Assembly: GCA_018266915.1 (NCBI GenBank) | Contig: JAFDZM010000098.1 | Span: 1-64,000, forward strand | Length of the DNA: 64,000 nt | Source of the DNA: Bacteroidota bacterium | GTDB taxonomy: Bacteria; Bacteroidota; Bacteroidia; Sphingobacteriales; Sphingobacteriaceae | Reading direction: 5' to 3' | In this document: positions 9,560 through 17,992 of the stretch, piece after piece | Layout: each line of letters opens with the position of its first letter | Numbering within the stretch: the first letter of the stretch is position 1 | Program-made: the position numbers and the translations under genes | Notes under the pieces: generated by a model | Seen by the model: the letters and a program-made list of their open reading frames with translations, nothing else | Databases searched by the model: none | What the model was told of the DNA's origin: nothing

Positions 9560-9994
9560 ATGCCTATATTTAATGAGGAAGAACAACTGCGTATCCGCAG
9601 GGCTATAGAGGATGCCGAGAGGCATACTTCGGGCCAGATACGTGTTTGCATCGAAAAAAACTGCAACGAAGAGGTGCTTGACCGTGCTGCCAAATATTTC
9701 CATCAGTTGGACATGCACAAAACCAAACTTCGCAATGGCGTATTGATCTATGTGGCTACAGTCGACCGCAAGTTTGCAATCATTGGCGATCGCGGTATCA
9801 ACAAAACTGTTCCGGCGAACTTCTGGGACGATGCCAAAGAGGATATGTTAAACCATTTTAAATATGGCGACGTGGTTGAAGGCATAGTTACCGGGCTCAA
9901 AATAGCCGGCGATCATCTGCAAAAATACTTCCCGCATGAGGCTAACGCCACCAATGAATTGTCTGACGATATAGCCTTTATGGATGGCGAATAA
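9560..9994 (+). CDS. Cytoplasmic TPM-domain protein
   Basis: A 144-residue protein consisting almost only of a TPM (formerly DUF477) domain, without signal peptide or membrane segment. The family core RRAIEDAERHTSGQIRVCIE and the later VATVDRKFAIIGDRGINKTVP are visible. An in-frame upstream start at 9497 would place 21 residues inside the palindromic repeat, so the ATG at 9560 (MPIFNEEEQ) is chosen. It sits between lemA and a secreted TPM protein with 12 bp to the latter. TPM domains have been linked to phosphatase activity in plants and to membrane protein maintenance; the bacterial role is open. Confidence 0.85.
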   Translation: MPIFNEEEQLRIRRAIEDAERHTSGQIRVCIEKNCNEEVLDRAAKYFHQLDMHKTKLRNGVLIYVATVDRKFAIIGDRGINKTVPANFWDDAKEDMLNHFKYGDVVEGIVTGLKIAGDHLQKYFPHEANATNELSDDIAFMDGE

Positions 9995-10005
9995 AATTTA
10001 AGATC

Positions 10006-10809
10006 ATGTTCAAGAAACTAATACTGTTTTTCTGTTTAACGCTGTGTACACTGTTTACTTTTGCGCAACAACTGCCGGAGAAATCAAATACACTGGTTAC
10101 AGATTATACCAACACACTTTCGGATGCTGAACAGCAGCAACTGGAGCACAAATTGGTTGCCTTTGACGATTCCACCTCTACCCAAATAGCGGTAGTGATC
10201 CTGAAATCGGTTGGCGATTATGACATCAATGACTATGCCCAACGATTGGGCCGCGCGTGGGGGATCGGCCAGAAAAGTAAAAACAATGGCGTTATTGTCC
10301 TGGTAGCCATAGGCGACCGCAAAGTGGCCATCCAGACCGGCTATGGCGTGGAGGCAGTATTGCCCGACATTACAACCCACGAAATCATTCAAAATGATAT
10401 CAGGCCAAACTTCAAGGCAGGCAACTATTATGCAGGTCTTGATGCAGGTACAACCGATATCATGAAATACGTCAAGGGTGAATATAAATCACCCAAAAAA
10501 GCACAGCCGGACCAGGGTAAAAACATTGGCGGCAGCGCTGCTATACTCATTGTTATTGTTGTGGTGATACTGATCATTATTTTCCGCAACCGCGGTGGTG
10601 GCGGCCATATCATTGACAGTCGTGGTGGCGCAAGTCCTTTCTGGTGGTTCCTGGGTGGTGCTTTGCTTGGTCGCGGTAGTGGCGGCTGGGGAGGTTTCTC
10701 CGGCGGAAACGATGGTGGTAGCTGGGGTGGTGGCGGAGATAGCGGAGGCGGCTTCGGTGGTTTCGGAGGCGGAGACTTTGGCGGCGGCGGATCAAGCGGA
10801 AGTTGGTGA
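10006..10809 (+). CDS. TPM-domain protein with membrane anchor and glycine-rich tail (YgcG-like)
   Basis: A 267-residue protein. Residues 1-20 are a signal peptide (FTFAQ end). The TPM domain spans about residues 25-150 and should be periplasmic, with the family segment VAIGDRKVAIQTGYGVEAVLPD. A strongly hydrophobic segment near residues 177-193 (AAILIVIVVVILIIIF) anchors it. The tail from about 197 is almost pure Gly/Ser/Trp/Phe, typical of YgcG-like proteins. Twelve base pairs separate it from the preceding TPM gene, and it closes a lemA-TPM-TPM set. Expected to form an envelope complex with LemA; this is inferred from context. Confidence 0.9.
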   Translation: MFKKLILFFCLTLCTLFTFAQQLPEKSNTLVTDYTNTLSDAEQQQLEHKLVAFDDSTSTQIAVVILKSVGDYDINDYAQRLGRAWGIGQKSKNNGVIVLVAIGDRKVAIQTGYGVEAVLPDITTHEIIQNDIRPNFKAGNYYAGLDAGTTDIMKYVKGEYKSPKKAQPDQGKNIGGSAAILIVIVVVILIIIFRNRGGGGHIIDSRGGASPFWWFLGGALLGRGSGGWGGFSGGNDGGSWGGGGDSGGGFGGFGGGDFGGGGSSGSW

Positions 10810-10814
10810 GTTTT

Positions 10815-10916
10815 AATTAGTGATTGAGTGAGTTAGTGAATGAGTGATTTTTAGAAAGGTTAATTATAATTTACCTTGTAATTTTTCTAATCTTGCCATT
10901 CACTAATTCACTAATT
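10815..10916. repeat. Palindromic element built of GAATGAGTGA words, copy 2
   Basis: The left arm (about 10815-10842, AATTAGTGA and TTAGTGAATG words) is mirrored by 10897-10916. It shares its vocabulary with the element at 9477-9553 and lies between the second TPM gene and the NUDIX gene. Its right end reaches to within 8 bp of the NUDIX ATG. Confidence 0.7.
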
Positions 10917-10923
10917 GAACCAA

Positions 10924-11472
10924 ATGAAAGATCTTACCTGGAAAAAGCTTTCCTCTCACTATATACATAAAGGCCCATGGGCTACGTTGCGGACTGATAA
11001 GTGCGTGATGCCCAGCGGCCACGTGGTTGAAGATTACTATGTACTTGAATATAGCAACTGGGTAAATGCAGTGGCTATTACAGAAGATAATAAAGTACTG
11101 ATGGTGCACCAGTACCGCCATGCGGCTGAGATTGTTTCACTGGAGATTCCCGGCGGTGTAATTGATCCGGGGGAACAACCACAACAGGCAATGCGCCGTG
11201 AGCTGCTGGAGGAGACTGGTTACCAGTTTGATGATTTTGAGTTGCTTTCGGTTGTTTATGCTAACCCCTCTACAGCTAATAATCACACCTATTGCTACCT
11301 GGCCAGGGGCGGCAAAAAAGTTCAAGAACAACACCTGGATGAGCAGGAGGAAATTGTAGTTGAGCAATTCACCTTAGCCGAAATAAAAGACCTATTGCTA
11401 AACAATAAAATAGCCCAGTCATTACATTGTACCGGGCTATTTTATGCATTGATGAGATTAGGTGAGCTTTAA
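10924..11472 (+). CDS. NUDIX hydrolase (ADP-sugar pyrophosphatase-like)
   Basis: A 182-residue NUDIX protein. The box is complete: Gly78, five residues, Glu84, seven residues, Arg92-Glu93-Leu, then Glu96-Glu97 and Gly99. The domain order, with an N-terminal strand-rich part before the box, resembles ADP-ribose/nucleoside-diphosphate-sugar pyrophosphatases, but the substrate is not certain. A TTG start 9 bp upstream (10915) lies in the repeat, so the ATG at 10924 is preferred. The stop codon abuts that of the convergent DUF4932-like gene with no intergenic base. A strong hairpin lies inside the 3' end of the gene (11405-11445). Confidence 0.88.
   Translation: MKDLTWKKLSSHYIHKGPWATLRTDKCVMPSGHVVEDYYVLEYSNWVNAVAITEDNKVLMVHQYRHAAEIVSLEIPGGVIDPGEQPQQAMRRELLEETGYQFDDFELLSVVYANPSTANNHTYCYLARGGKKVQEQHLDEQEEIVVEQFTLAEIKDLLLNNKIAQSLHCTGLFYALMRLGEL
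11405..11445 (-). terminator. Hairpin inside NUDIX 3' end, possible terminator for the opposing gene
   Basis: ATAAAATAGCCC (11405-11416) is the exact reverse complement of GGGCTATTTTAT (11434-11445), with a 17-base loop. Read leftward, the second arm ends in a T-rich stretch, so it could stop transcription from the DUF4932-like gene, whose stop is 28 bp away. Read rightward it would end the NUDIX mRNA before its own stop codon, so it is unlikely to work efficiently in that direction. Confidence 0.5.
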
Positions 11473-12528
11473 TCAGCTTTTTTGCGGGTATTTGTTCTTC
11501 AGGTATTTTAATATCTCAGGGAAGAACTCTGCAAAATCCTTGTATTTGTCGCTTTGCATGTAATTGTCATAAATGAAGGGCACGAGGTCTTCCACATAAA
11601 TAAAATCGCTACCTATCTCGCGTGCCTGCTGACGTTTAAATGCGCGTTCGCTGCGATATTTTTTATACAATACTGCCGAGATCGATCTTACCATATTCTC
11701 ATCAAAGCAATATGCCCAGGTATCGATATTATTGCGCTTCATACCAATATCATCCTTGTTGAACAGGTAAGATAATTCATCAATCTGCTGTTTATATTTT
11801 TGAAGGAGCTGATTGATATACACATGGCTGCCCTCATGCCAAACCAGGTTATCAAAATCTTTAAACTCAAAATACGGGTCTTTTTGAGTATTGCCATCCT
11901 GATTAAAATAGCCGGTATTATAAACCAGCCAATCAGAGAACTGCGGATTGAGTGTTTTGGTCATAATGGCATGCGAACCCCAGCTATTCAGCGGGTCGAT
12001 GCAGATATACCAGTGTACATCCGAATTGTAGCGATAGAAACCCTGTAGCTTTTTAATCAGTTTATCTGAATCGACTTTCGCCTTCAGGTCATCGCCCCAT
12101 TGATCATAACGTGCCTTATGCTTCTGATAGAAATCCCAGAATTTGGTGTCATAAAAAAAGTCTTTACACAGCCTAATATACTCCAGCACATTTTCCTTAC
12201 CGTACATTTTGTACCACTGTAAATCCACCGGTTCATAAATTTTGATATTGGGGAAATCACTCATGCACCACCCTAACTCTACAAGGTCAGTATAGGTTTT
12301 ATCAAATGAGATCACCTTTTTCACCGCCGGGTGGTCTTTGTATTTACCAAAATATTCCAGCGCTTCCTTGCTGTAAGCTGAAGGGTTGGGCTGAGGGTAT
12401 TTATTACCCAGTATCTGGATTATGGTAAACAACTCCACGCCGGGATGAACGGTTACCTTGAGCTGATCCTGGCAAAAAGCGGGTAAGGGGAGCAGTATTA
12501 TTAGCAAAATGTAGATTGTCTTTTTCAT
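11473..12528 (-). CDS. Secreted putative zinc metallopeptidase, DUF4932-like
   Basis: A 351-residue protein with a signal peptide (MKKTIYILLIILLPLPAFCQ). The segment DNLVWHEGSHVYINQ near residue 225 carries an HExxH motif (HEGSH), the zinc signature of many metallopeptidases. The overall sequence fits the Bacteroidota DUF4932 group as I recall it, but I could not check this. Third-ligand Glu or Asp is not assigned. It points leftward, abutting the NUDIX stop, and faces away from the LytS gene. Function remains open; a peptidase role is inferred from the motif only. Confidence 0.7.
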   Translation of the reverse strand: MKKTIYILLIILLPLPAFCQDQLKVTVHPGVELFTIIQILGNKYPQPNPSAYSKEALEYFGKYKDHPAVKKVISFDKTYTDLVELGWCMSDFPNIKIYEPVDLQWYKMYGKENVLEYIRLCKDFFYDTKFWDFYQKHKARYDQWGDDLKAKVDSDKLIKKLQGFYRYNSDVHWYICIDPLNSWGSHAIMTKTLNPQFSDWLVYNTGYFNQDGNTQKDPYFEFKDFDNLVWHEGSHVYINQLLQKYKQQIDELSYLFNKDDIGMKRNNIDTWAYCFDENMVRSISAVLYKKYRSERAFKRQQAREIGSDFIYVEDLVPFIYDNYMQSDKYKDFAEFFPEILKYLKNKYPQKS

Positions 12529-12707
12529 TGTGATTGTGATTTTATATAAAAGTCAGATCAGGACATCGCTTTAAAAGAACGCGATTGACGAATGACCTTT
12601 TATTGATGACGAAATCTGTATTGGGTCAAAAAACGGTTTCGTCACTAAAAATTGGCAGTTCGTACATTTTATAACTAGCACATTAAAATGCTGTGTATAT
12701 TTAATGA

Positions 12708-13760
12708 ATGAAGCGCAAACTGGTCATATATCTGCATATTGCGATTTGGAGTTTAATGCTGTTGAGCGATATATGGTCGTCTTATTCAAGAAACCTTACC
12801 ACTCCAGATCGCGCTGCGGGCATACTTTCTTTTGCCAAAATTGTCATTATACAGACTGGCTATATCGCAATTCCCATTTTCTGTTTCTATTTTGCTTACT
12901 ACTTTGTAGCGCCGCAATTATTTGTTGCCAGGAAATATTTTAAGGCTATACTGCTATTTCTGCTTACCATAGTTGGGGCGGTGGTTTTGAGGTACTCGAT
13001 GGAGTATTTTTTCTTCCTCCCGGTATTGGGGTTTGACAATTATCGAGGGCACCCCTGGCCTGCTCAAGACTTTATAGAAAATGTGTTTTGGTATTATTTC
13101 CCGAAGTACTTTATATATGGACTAATGTATTTCTTTGCCGAAAGTTGGTATAAAACCAAGCAGCTGCAGCAGGAGCTTCAAAAGGAGAAGTCGACAGCTG
13201 AGCTTGCCTTCCTGAGGTCACAACTCAACCCGCATTTTTTATTCAATACACTGAACGATATTTACTCCCTTACTTACCAAAAATCAGATCAGGCGCCGGA
13301 AGCCGTATTAAAACTATCAGAACTTTTGCGCTACATGCTTCGCGAAGGAACAGAAGATTTTATGCCGCTGGTGCAGGAAATACAATACCTGGAAACGCTT
13401 ATCAAACTACAACTCATCAGTGCCAAGGGGAATGCCTATGTACAAATGGACGCTGACGGTGCATTTGGTGAATATACCGTGGCCTCCCTCCTTTTTGTAT
13501 CCTTTGTAGAAAACGCCTTTAAGCACGGCGTATTAAATGACCCTTCGAACCCGGTTAGTATAAAATTGGTAACAGGTGATGGGAATATTTCTTTCTCCGT
13601 TACTAATAAAAAGAACCAGGGCCAAAAGGATAAAACCGGTGGTATAGGTCTGAACAATGTCCGCCGAAGATTGGAGCTCATGTACCCAGACAGGCACCAG
13701 TTGAAGATTGTTGATGATGAAGATCATTATAACGTTAATCTGCTACTGAAAACCGCATGA
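12708..13760 (+). CDS. LytS/YehU-type sensor histidine kinase
   Basis: A 350-residue membrane kinase. The first ~145 residues contain four hydrophobic segments (about 8-21, 43-66, 80-96, 128-145) and no separate sensor domain. A short coiled coil leads to the His_kinase domain, with FLRSQLNPHFLFN placing phospho-acceptor His176, and the ATP lid GGIGLNNVRRRLELMYP near the end. It overlaps the downstream LytTR regulator by four bases (ATGA), so the two are translationally coupled and form a two-component system. The signal is unknown. Confidence 0.92.
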   Translation: MKRKLVIYLHIAIWSLMLLSDIWSSYSRNLTTPDRAAGILSFAKIVIIQTGYIAIPIFCFYFAYYFVAPQLFVARKYFKAILLFLLTIVGAVVLRYSMEYFFFLPVLGFDNYRGHPWPAQDFIENVFWYYFPKYFIYGLMYFFAESWYKTKQLQQELQKEKSTAELAFLRSQLNPHFLFNTLNDIYSLTYQKSDQAPEAVLKLSELLRYMLREGTEDFMPLVQEIQYLETLIKLQLISAKGNAYVQMDADGAFGEYTVASLLFVSFVENAFKHGVLNDPSNPVSIKLVTGDGNISFSVTNKKNQGQKDKTGGIGLNNVRRRLELMYPDRHQLKIVDDEDHYNVNLLLKTA

Positions 13761-14467
13761 GTATCCGCTGCCTGATCATTGACGACAAACCCCTGGCTAT
13801 TGACATACTGGCGGATTATACGCGAAAAGTCTCGTTCCTGGAGCTTGTAGGATCGACCACTAATCCGATAGAAGGCGTATCTATCATCCGCGAAAAAAAC
13901 ATTGACCTGATTTTCCTTGATATACAAATGCCTGAGCTGACCGGCCTGCAGTTTATGAAGATCGCTGGCAAGCAATGCAAGGTTATATTGACCACTGCCT
14001 ATTCCAAATATGCACTCGACGGCTTTGAGCATGACGTGATCGACTACCTACTTAAACCCATCGCCTTTGACCGGTTTTACCGCGCCGCGGAAAAGGCTAA
14101 GCAAATTATCAGCAAACCAGCAGACAAAGGCATTCAACCTAATATTGAAATCAGTCCTGAATATCTTTTCGTAAAAACAGAGCACCGCATTCAAAAGGTC
14201 AACCTAAAAGATATACTGTTTATTGAAGGCCTGCAGAACTATATCTCCATCCAAACGCCCAACGAGCGCGTACTTAGCCTGCAAACATTGAAAAAGATCG
14301 AAGAGTCACTTCCTCTGAAGGACTTTATGAGAGTGCATAAATCATACATTGTTGCCTTGCGGCATATTTCAGCAATTGAGCGCAGCCGGATATTTATTGA
14401 AGATAGCGTTATTCCGGTGGGTGATAATTATAGGGAGGGTTTCTATGGGATTGTGGATAAGGGATAA
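13757..14467 (+). CDS. LytTR family response regulator
   Basis: A 236-residue regulator with an N-terminal receiver domain (1-120; LIIDDKP at the start, phospho-acceptor Asp55 in FLDIQMPE, Lys103-type position in YLLKPIAF) and a C-terminal LytTR DNA-binding domain (about 135-232; FVKTEHRIQKVNLKDILFIE and MRVHKSYIV). It is the partner of the upstream LytS-type kinase, overlapping it by four bases. LytTR proteins bind paired direct repeats; no target site was identified in this window. A strong bidirectional terminator follows. Confidence 0.93.
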   Translation: MSIRCLIIDDKPLAIDILADYTRKVSFLELVGSTTNPIEGVSIIREKNIDLIFLDIQMPELTGLQFMKIAGKQCKVILTTAYSKYALDGFEHDVIDYLLKPIAFDRFYRAAEKAKQIISKPADKGIQPNIEISPEYLFVKTEHRIQKVNLKDILFIEGLQNYISIQTPNERVLSLQTLKKIEESLPLKDFMRVHKSYIVALRHISAIERSRIFIEDSVIPVGDNYREGFYGIVDKG

Positions 14468-14472
14468 AACAA

Positions 14473-14502
14473 AAAACGCCATTGCTTTCACAATGGCGTT
14501 TT
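14473..14502. terminator. Bidirectional intrinsic terminator between LytTR gene and dnaA
   Basis: AAAACGCCATTG (14473-14484) pairs perfectly with CAATGGCGTTTT (14491-14502) over a 6-base loop. A-tracts on the left and T-tracts on the right allow termination in both directions, which suits the convergent genes on either side. Confidence 0.85.
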
Positions 14503-14520
14503 CAATATTACTTGAGTCGA

Positions 14521-15945
14521 TTACGACATTTTTAGCTTTTTCTGAATATCCGCTACATAGCCTTTAAATTTCTTATCGGTATCGATCAGGTCTTCTACTG
14601 TCTGGCATGCATAAATCACTGTTGAGTGGTCGCGGCCACCGAAGAAGCTGCCGATTGATTTTAGCGAGCTCTTGGTATGTGCCTTTGCCAAATACATCGA
14701 AATCTGACGGGCCTGAACAATCTCGCGTTTGCGGGTTTGAGATTTCACCATTTCTATAGGCACCTCAAAATACTCGCACACCAAGCTCTGGATATATTCC
14801 ATCGAAATTTCTTTTGAAGAATTTTTTACAAAGTTTTTCAGCATCTGTTTCGCCAGGTTCAGGTCAATCTCCTTGCGATTAAGGGTTGACTGAGCCAGCA
14901 GGGATACCATAGCGCCTTCCAGTTCGCGTACGTTGTTATCAATGTTGTGAGCTACATATTCCACCACATCATTTGATAAATCGATACCGTCCTGGTATAT
15001 CTTATTTTTAAGGATCGCCATGCGGGTCTCCAGGTCTGGAACCTGCAAATCAGCTGATAATCCCCATTTAAAGCGTGATAATAGGCGTTCTTCCAAACCT
15101 GCCAGGTCTTTAGGCGCTTTGTCTGATGTAATGATCAGCTGTTTGCCCGACTGATGCAGGTGATTGAAAATGTGGAAGAAGAAATCCTGTGTTTTTTCTT
15201 TACCGGCAAAGTTGTGCACATCATCCATGATCAGCACGTCAATGGCCTGGTAAAAGTTTACAAAGTCGTTAATGTTATTGTGCTTAAGTGCATCCACAAA
15301 TTGCTGGGTGAACTTTTCGCAGGATACGTACAGCACCAGTTTATCCGGTAGCTTTACGCGAATTTCGTTTCCTATAGCTTGCGCCAGGTGAGTTTTACCT
15401 AAACCAACGCCACCGTAGATCATCAATGGGTTGAACGAGGTACCGCCCGGTTTTGCTGCTACGGCATAACCTGCTGATCGGGCCAAACGATTGCAATCAC
15501 CTTCTACAAAATTCTCGAAGGTGTAGTTTGGATTCAGTTGCGGATCTACATTCAGTTTTTTCAAGCCTGGTATCACAAAAGGATTTTTGATGTCCTTATT
15601 AATTGATATAGGAACAGGCATGGATTGATTTTTCGTTTCGGCACCATTGCCGGTCGACGGCATATTGGTGGTGTACGGTTTACTCGATGATTGCTCTACT
15701 ACAATATTGTATTCGAGGCGTCCTTCTTCTCCAAGCTGCTTCTTTATAGTTTTACGCAGCAGACCTACATAATGTTCTTCCAGCCACTCGTAGAAGAACA
15801 AACTTGGCACTTGTATCGTCAGGACGCTTCCTTCCATGCGCAAGGCCTTGATTGGTTCGAACCAAGTCTTATAGCTCTGCGCCGGGATATTGTCTTTAAT
15901 GATTTGAAGGCAGCTATTCCAAACGTTTGTACAAGTTTTATCCAT
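14521..15945 (-). CDS. dnaA: Chromosomal replication initiator DnaA
   Basis: A 474-residue DnaA of usual length. Domain I (1-80) carries the WFEPIKAL-type segment, domain II (about 85-120) is a variable linker, and domain III has Walker A GGVGLGKT (178-185) and Walker B VLIMDDVHNF. Domain IV ends with the box-recognition helix GRDHSTVIYACQTVEDL. It binds ATP and DnaA boxes to open oriC. It is transcribed alone, from a 426-bp AT-rich upstream region. I saw no exact consensus DnaA boxes there, so I do not call oriC. Confidence 0.97.
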   Translation of the reverse strand: MDKTCTNVWNSCLQIIKDNIPAQSYKTWFEPIKALRMEGSVLTIQVPSLFFYEWLEEHYVGLLRKTIKKQLGEEGRLEYNIVVEQSSSKPYTTNMPSTGNGAETKNQSMPVPISINKDIKNPFVIPGLKKLNVDPQLNPNYTFENFVEGDCNRLARSAGYAVAAKPGGTSFNPLMIYGGVGLGKTHLAQAIGNEIRVKLPDKLVLYVSCEKFTQQFVDALKHNNINDFVNFYQAIDVLIMDDVHNFAGKEKTQDFFFHIFNHLHQSGKQLIITSDKAPKDLAGLEERLLSRFKWGLSADLQVPDLETRMAILKNKIYQDGIDLSNDVVEYVAHNIDNNVRELEGAMVSLLAQSTLNRKEIDLNLAKQMLKNFVKNSSKEISMEYIQSLVCEYFEVPIEMVKSQTRKREIVQARQISMYLAKAHTKSSLKSIGSFFGGRDHSTVIYACQTVEDLIDTDKKFKGYVADIQKKLKMS

Positions 15946-16371
15946 ATATATTTTATTAAAATCTTGATTTTCACCCCCTCAGCGACACATCAAAAGGGGC
16001 TGTTACGGAACATCGAATATTCAAAAAAAAACCTTATTAAAAAATTAAATTTTAAAATTTTGTCTAACTATTTCATCTTTAATTAACACTTAACATTGCA
16101 TATTTTTTAAAGAAAAAACTTATATTCTGCACATTTCGTAGAATATTGCTTTTCCGCACTGTTAAGGCATTTTTTCAATTTTTGCCACGCAACTCACGTA
16201 CTTTATTAACATTTGTTTATACTGTTTACGTTAACAGATACTTAATTGTTTGGCAAAAAATACAGGATAATAACAATCGTTAAAATCTCATTTCAACAAG
16301 ATAATAATTTTTTCTGAAAAACAACAATCAGATGTTTATCTGATATAATACAGCGATTCCAGCCCAATTGT
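15946..16371. other. AT-rich region upstream of dnaA
   Basis: This 426-bp stretch lies between the mutase stop and the dnaA start, both on the minus strand, so it holds the dnaA promoter and 5' leader. It is very AT-rich. Near the dnaA start, CCCC/GGGG words around 15976-16000 could form a small hairpin in the leader. TTATTAACA near 16201 differs from a consensus DnaA box at two positions. No gene or RNA was recognised. Confidence 0.5.
16327..16344 (-). terminator. Weak hairpin terminator after the mutase gene
   Basis: ATCAGAT (16327-16333) and ATCTGAT (16338-16344) pair perfectly over a 4-base loop. Read leftward, the hairpin is followed by a T-rich stretch, 28 bp past the mutase stop. The stem is short and AT-rich, so efficiency is uncertain. 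Confidence 0.4.
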
Positions 16372-17919
16372 TCAGTATTCGCCGAAAACAGCCCGGAGTG
16401 CATTGGCTATTTCACCCAGTGTGACATAGTTTTCTACGGCTGTTAGTATATAAGGCATCAGGTTGGATGACCCTTTTGCAGCTTCGCCTAATTTCTGAAG
16501 GGAATCCTGTACAGCTTTATTATCCCGCGAAGCTTTGAGCGCATTAATTTTATCGATCTGAGTTCTTCGGATGGAATCATCCACCCGGAAAATATTCTCA
16601 GCAGGTGCTTCTTCCTGTACAAAGCGGTTAACACCAACGATAACCCGCTCACCACTTTCAATCTCGTTCTGGTATTCGTATGCCGACCGGGCAATTTCCT
16701 GCTGGATGTAATCCTGTTCAATAGCTTTCACCGCGCCACCCATGACGTCTATCTTATCAATATATAATTGTGCAGCTTTTTCCAGTTCATTGGTCAGCTC
16801 TTCTATAAAAAAGGAACCTGCCATCGGATCTACCGTATCCGTCACCCCACTTTCAAAAGCGATGATCTGTTGGGTACGCAAAGCAATTTTTGCTGCAGCT
16901 TCGGTGGGTAATGACAAAGCCTCATCATAACCATTGGTGTGCAATGATTGCGTTCCGCCTAACACCGCTGCCAAAGCTTGGTTGCTTACACGCACTATAT
17001 TATTCATCGGCTGCTGAGCCGTCAGGGTTGAGCCTCCGGTTTGGGTATGAAAGCGAAGTTTTTGTGCGCCTGGATCAGTTGCTCCCAGTTCTTTGGTAAT
17101 ATGTGCCCACATCCGGCGTGCTGCCCTGAATTTGGCTATTTCCTCGAAGAAATTATTGTGGCAATTAAAAAAGAACGATAATCTTTTTGCAAATACATTG
17201 ATATCCAATCCCTTATTTAACGCAGCCTGTAAATAGGCTTTGCCATTGGCTAAAGTAAAGGCCAGTTCCTGCACCGCAGTTGAGCCTGCTTCACGGATAT
17301 GATAGCCTGAAATAGAAATGGTATTCCACTTAGGCACTTCCTTGCTGCAATATTCAAACACATCAGTAATTAGCCGCATAGACGGACCAGGCGGATAAAT
17401 ATAAGTGCCCCGCGCGGCATATTCCTTTAATATATCGTTCTGGATGGTTCCGGATAGTTGCTTCAAATCGGCACCCTGCTTTTTTGCTAACGCGATATAC
17501 ATCGCCAGCAAAATAGAAGCGGTGGCATTGATGGTCATTGATGTGGTAATATCCTTTAACCGGATACCATTAAATAAAATCTCAATATCCTTTAATGAAT
17601 CAATAGCAACACCCACCTTACCTACTTCGCCATCTGCAAATTCGCTGTCCGAGTCATAACCGATCTGTGTAGGTAAATCAAAAGCTACTGAAAGCCCCAT
17701 GGTTCCCTGGCTTAGCAGGTAGTGGTAGCGCTTGTTGGATTCTTCAGCAGTGGAAAACCCGGCATACTGACGCATTGTCCAGGGTTTACCGCGATACATA
17801 TCTTTCTGAATGCCCCTTGTAAACGGAAATTCACCCGGAAGTTCGTTCATCGCCGATGGCTGGCAATAAACTTCCTTTATCTCGATCCCTGAAGTAGTGG
17901 TGAATTTTTTACCGGACAT
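16372..17919 (-). CDS. Methylmalonyl-CoA mutase catalytic (large) subunit, no B12 domain
   Basis: A 515-residue acyl-CoA mutase barrel that should interconvert succinyl-CoA and (R)-methylmalonyl-CoA with adenosylcobalamin. Tyr52 in RQYAGFST, Arg182 in PSMRLITD and His207 in SISGYHIREAG match the positions known as Tyr89, Arg207 and His244 in the Propionibacterium enzyme. Isobutyryl-CoA mutases replace the first two with Phe and Gln, so this sequence favours a methylmalonyl substrate. The protein ends after the barrel: the B12-binding domain with DxHxxG is missing, and no separate small subunit is in the window, so a partner must be encoded elsewhere. The following upstream gene on the strand is unrelated. 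Confidence 0.9.
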   Translation of the reverse strand: MSGKKFTTTSGIEIKEVYCQPSAMNELPGEFPFTRGIQKDMYRGKPWTMRQYAGFSTAEESNKRYHYLLSQGTMGLSVAFDLPTQIGYDSDSEFADGEVGKVGVAIDSLKDIEILFNGIRLKDITTSMTINATASILLAMYIALAKKQGADLKQLSGTIQNDILKEYAARGTYIYPPGPSMRLITDVFEYCSKEVPKWNTISISGYHIREAGSTAVQELAFTLANGKAYLQAALNKGLDINVFAKRLSFFFNCHNNFFEEIAKFRAARRMWAHITKELGATDPGAQKLRFHTQTGGSTLTAQQPMNNIVRVSNQALAAVLGGTQSLHTNGYDEALSLPTEAAAKIALRTQQIIAFESGVTDTVDPMAGSFFIEELTNELEKAAQLYIDKIDVMGGAVKAIEQDYIQQEIARSAYEYQNEIESGERVIVGVNRFVQEEAPAENIFRVDDSIRRTQIDKINALKASRDNKAVQDSLQKLGEAAKGSSNLMPYILTAVENYVTLGEIANALRAVFGEY

Positions 17920-17925
17920 GCTTTG

Positions 17926-17960
17926 ATTTCGGATTTCGGAATTACGATTTCGGATTTATT
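17926..17960. repeat. Short direct repeats of ATTTCGGA
   Basis: The word GATTTCGGA or a close variant occurs three times in 35 bp between the mutase start and the upstream hypothetical gene. It resembles the word-repeat texture of other intergenic elements here but has no long inverted arm that I could find. Confidence 0.4.
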
Positions 17961-17992
17961 AACCTTCTAAATTCGACATTGGACATTCGACG

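Noticed and set aside
12704..12943. Open frame starting 4 bp before the LytS gene in another frame
   Set aside because: It overlaps the clear kinase reading frame and has no protein-like features.
15946..16371. Possible oriC next to dnaA
   Set aside because: AT-rich, but no exact DnaA box cluster was seen. The position of oriC cannot be set without GC-skew over the whole genome.
16000..17960. Cobalamin riboswitch for the B12-dependent mutase
   Set aside because: The upstream sequence is a hypothetical gene and short direct repeats; no B12-box-like element or large leader was found.
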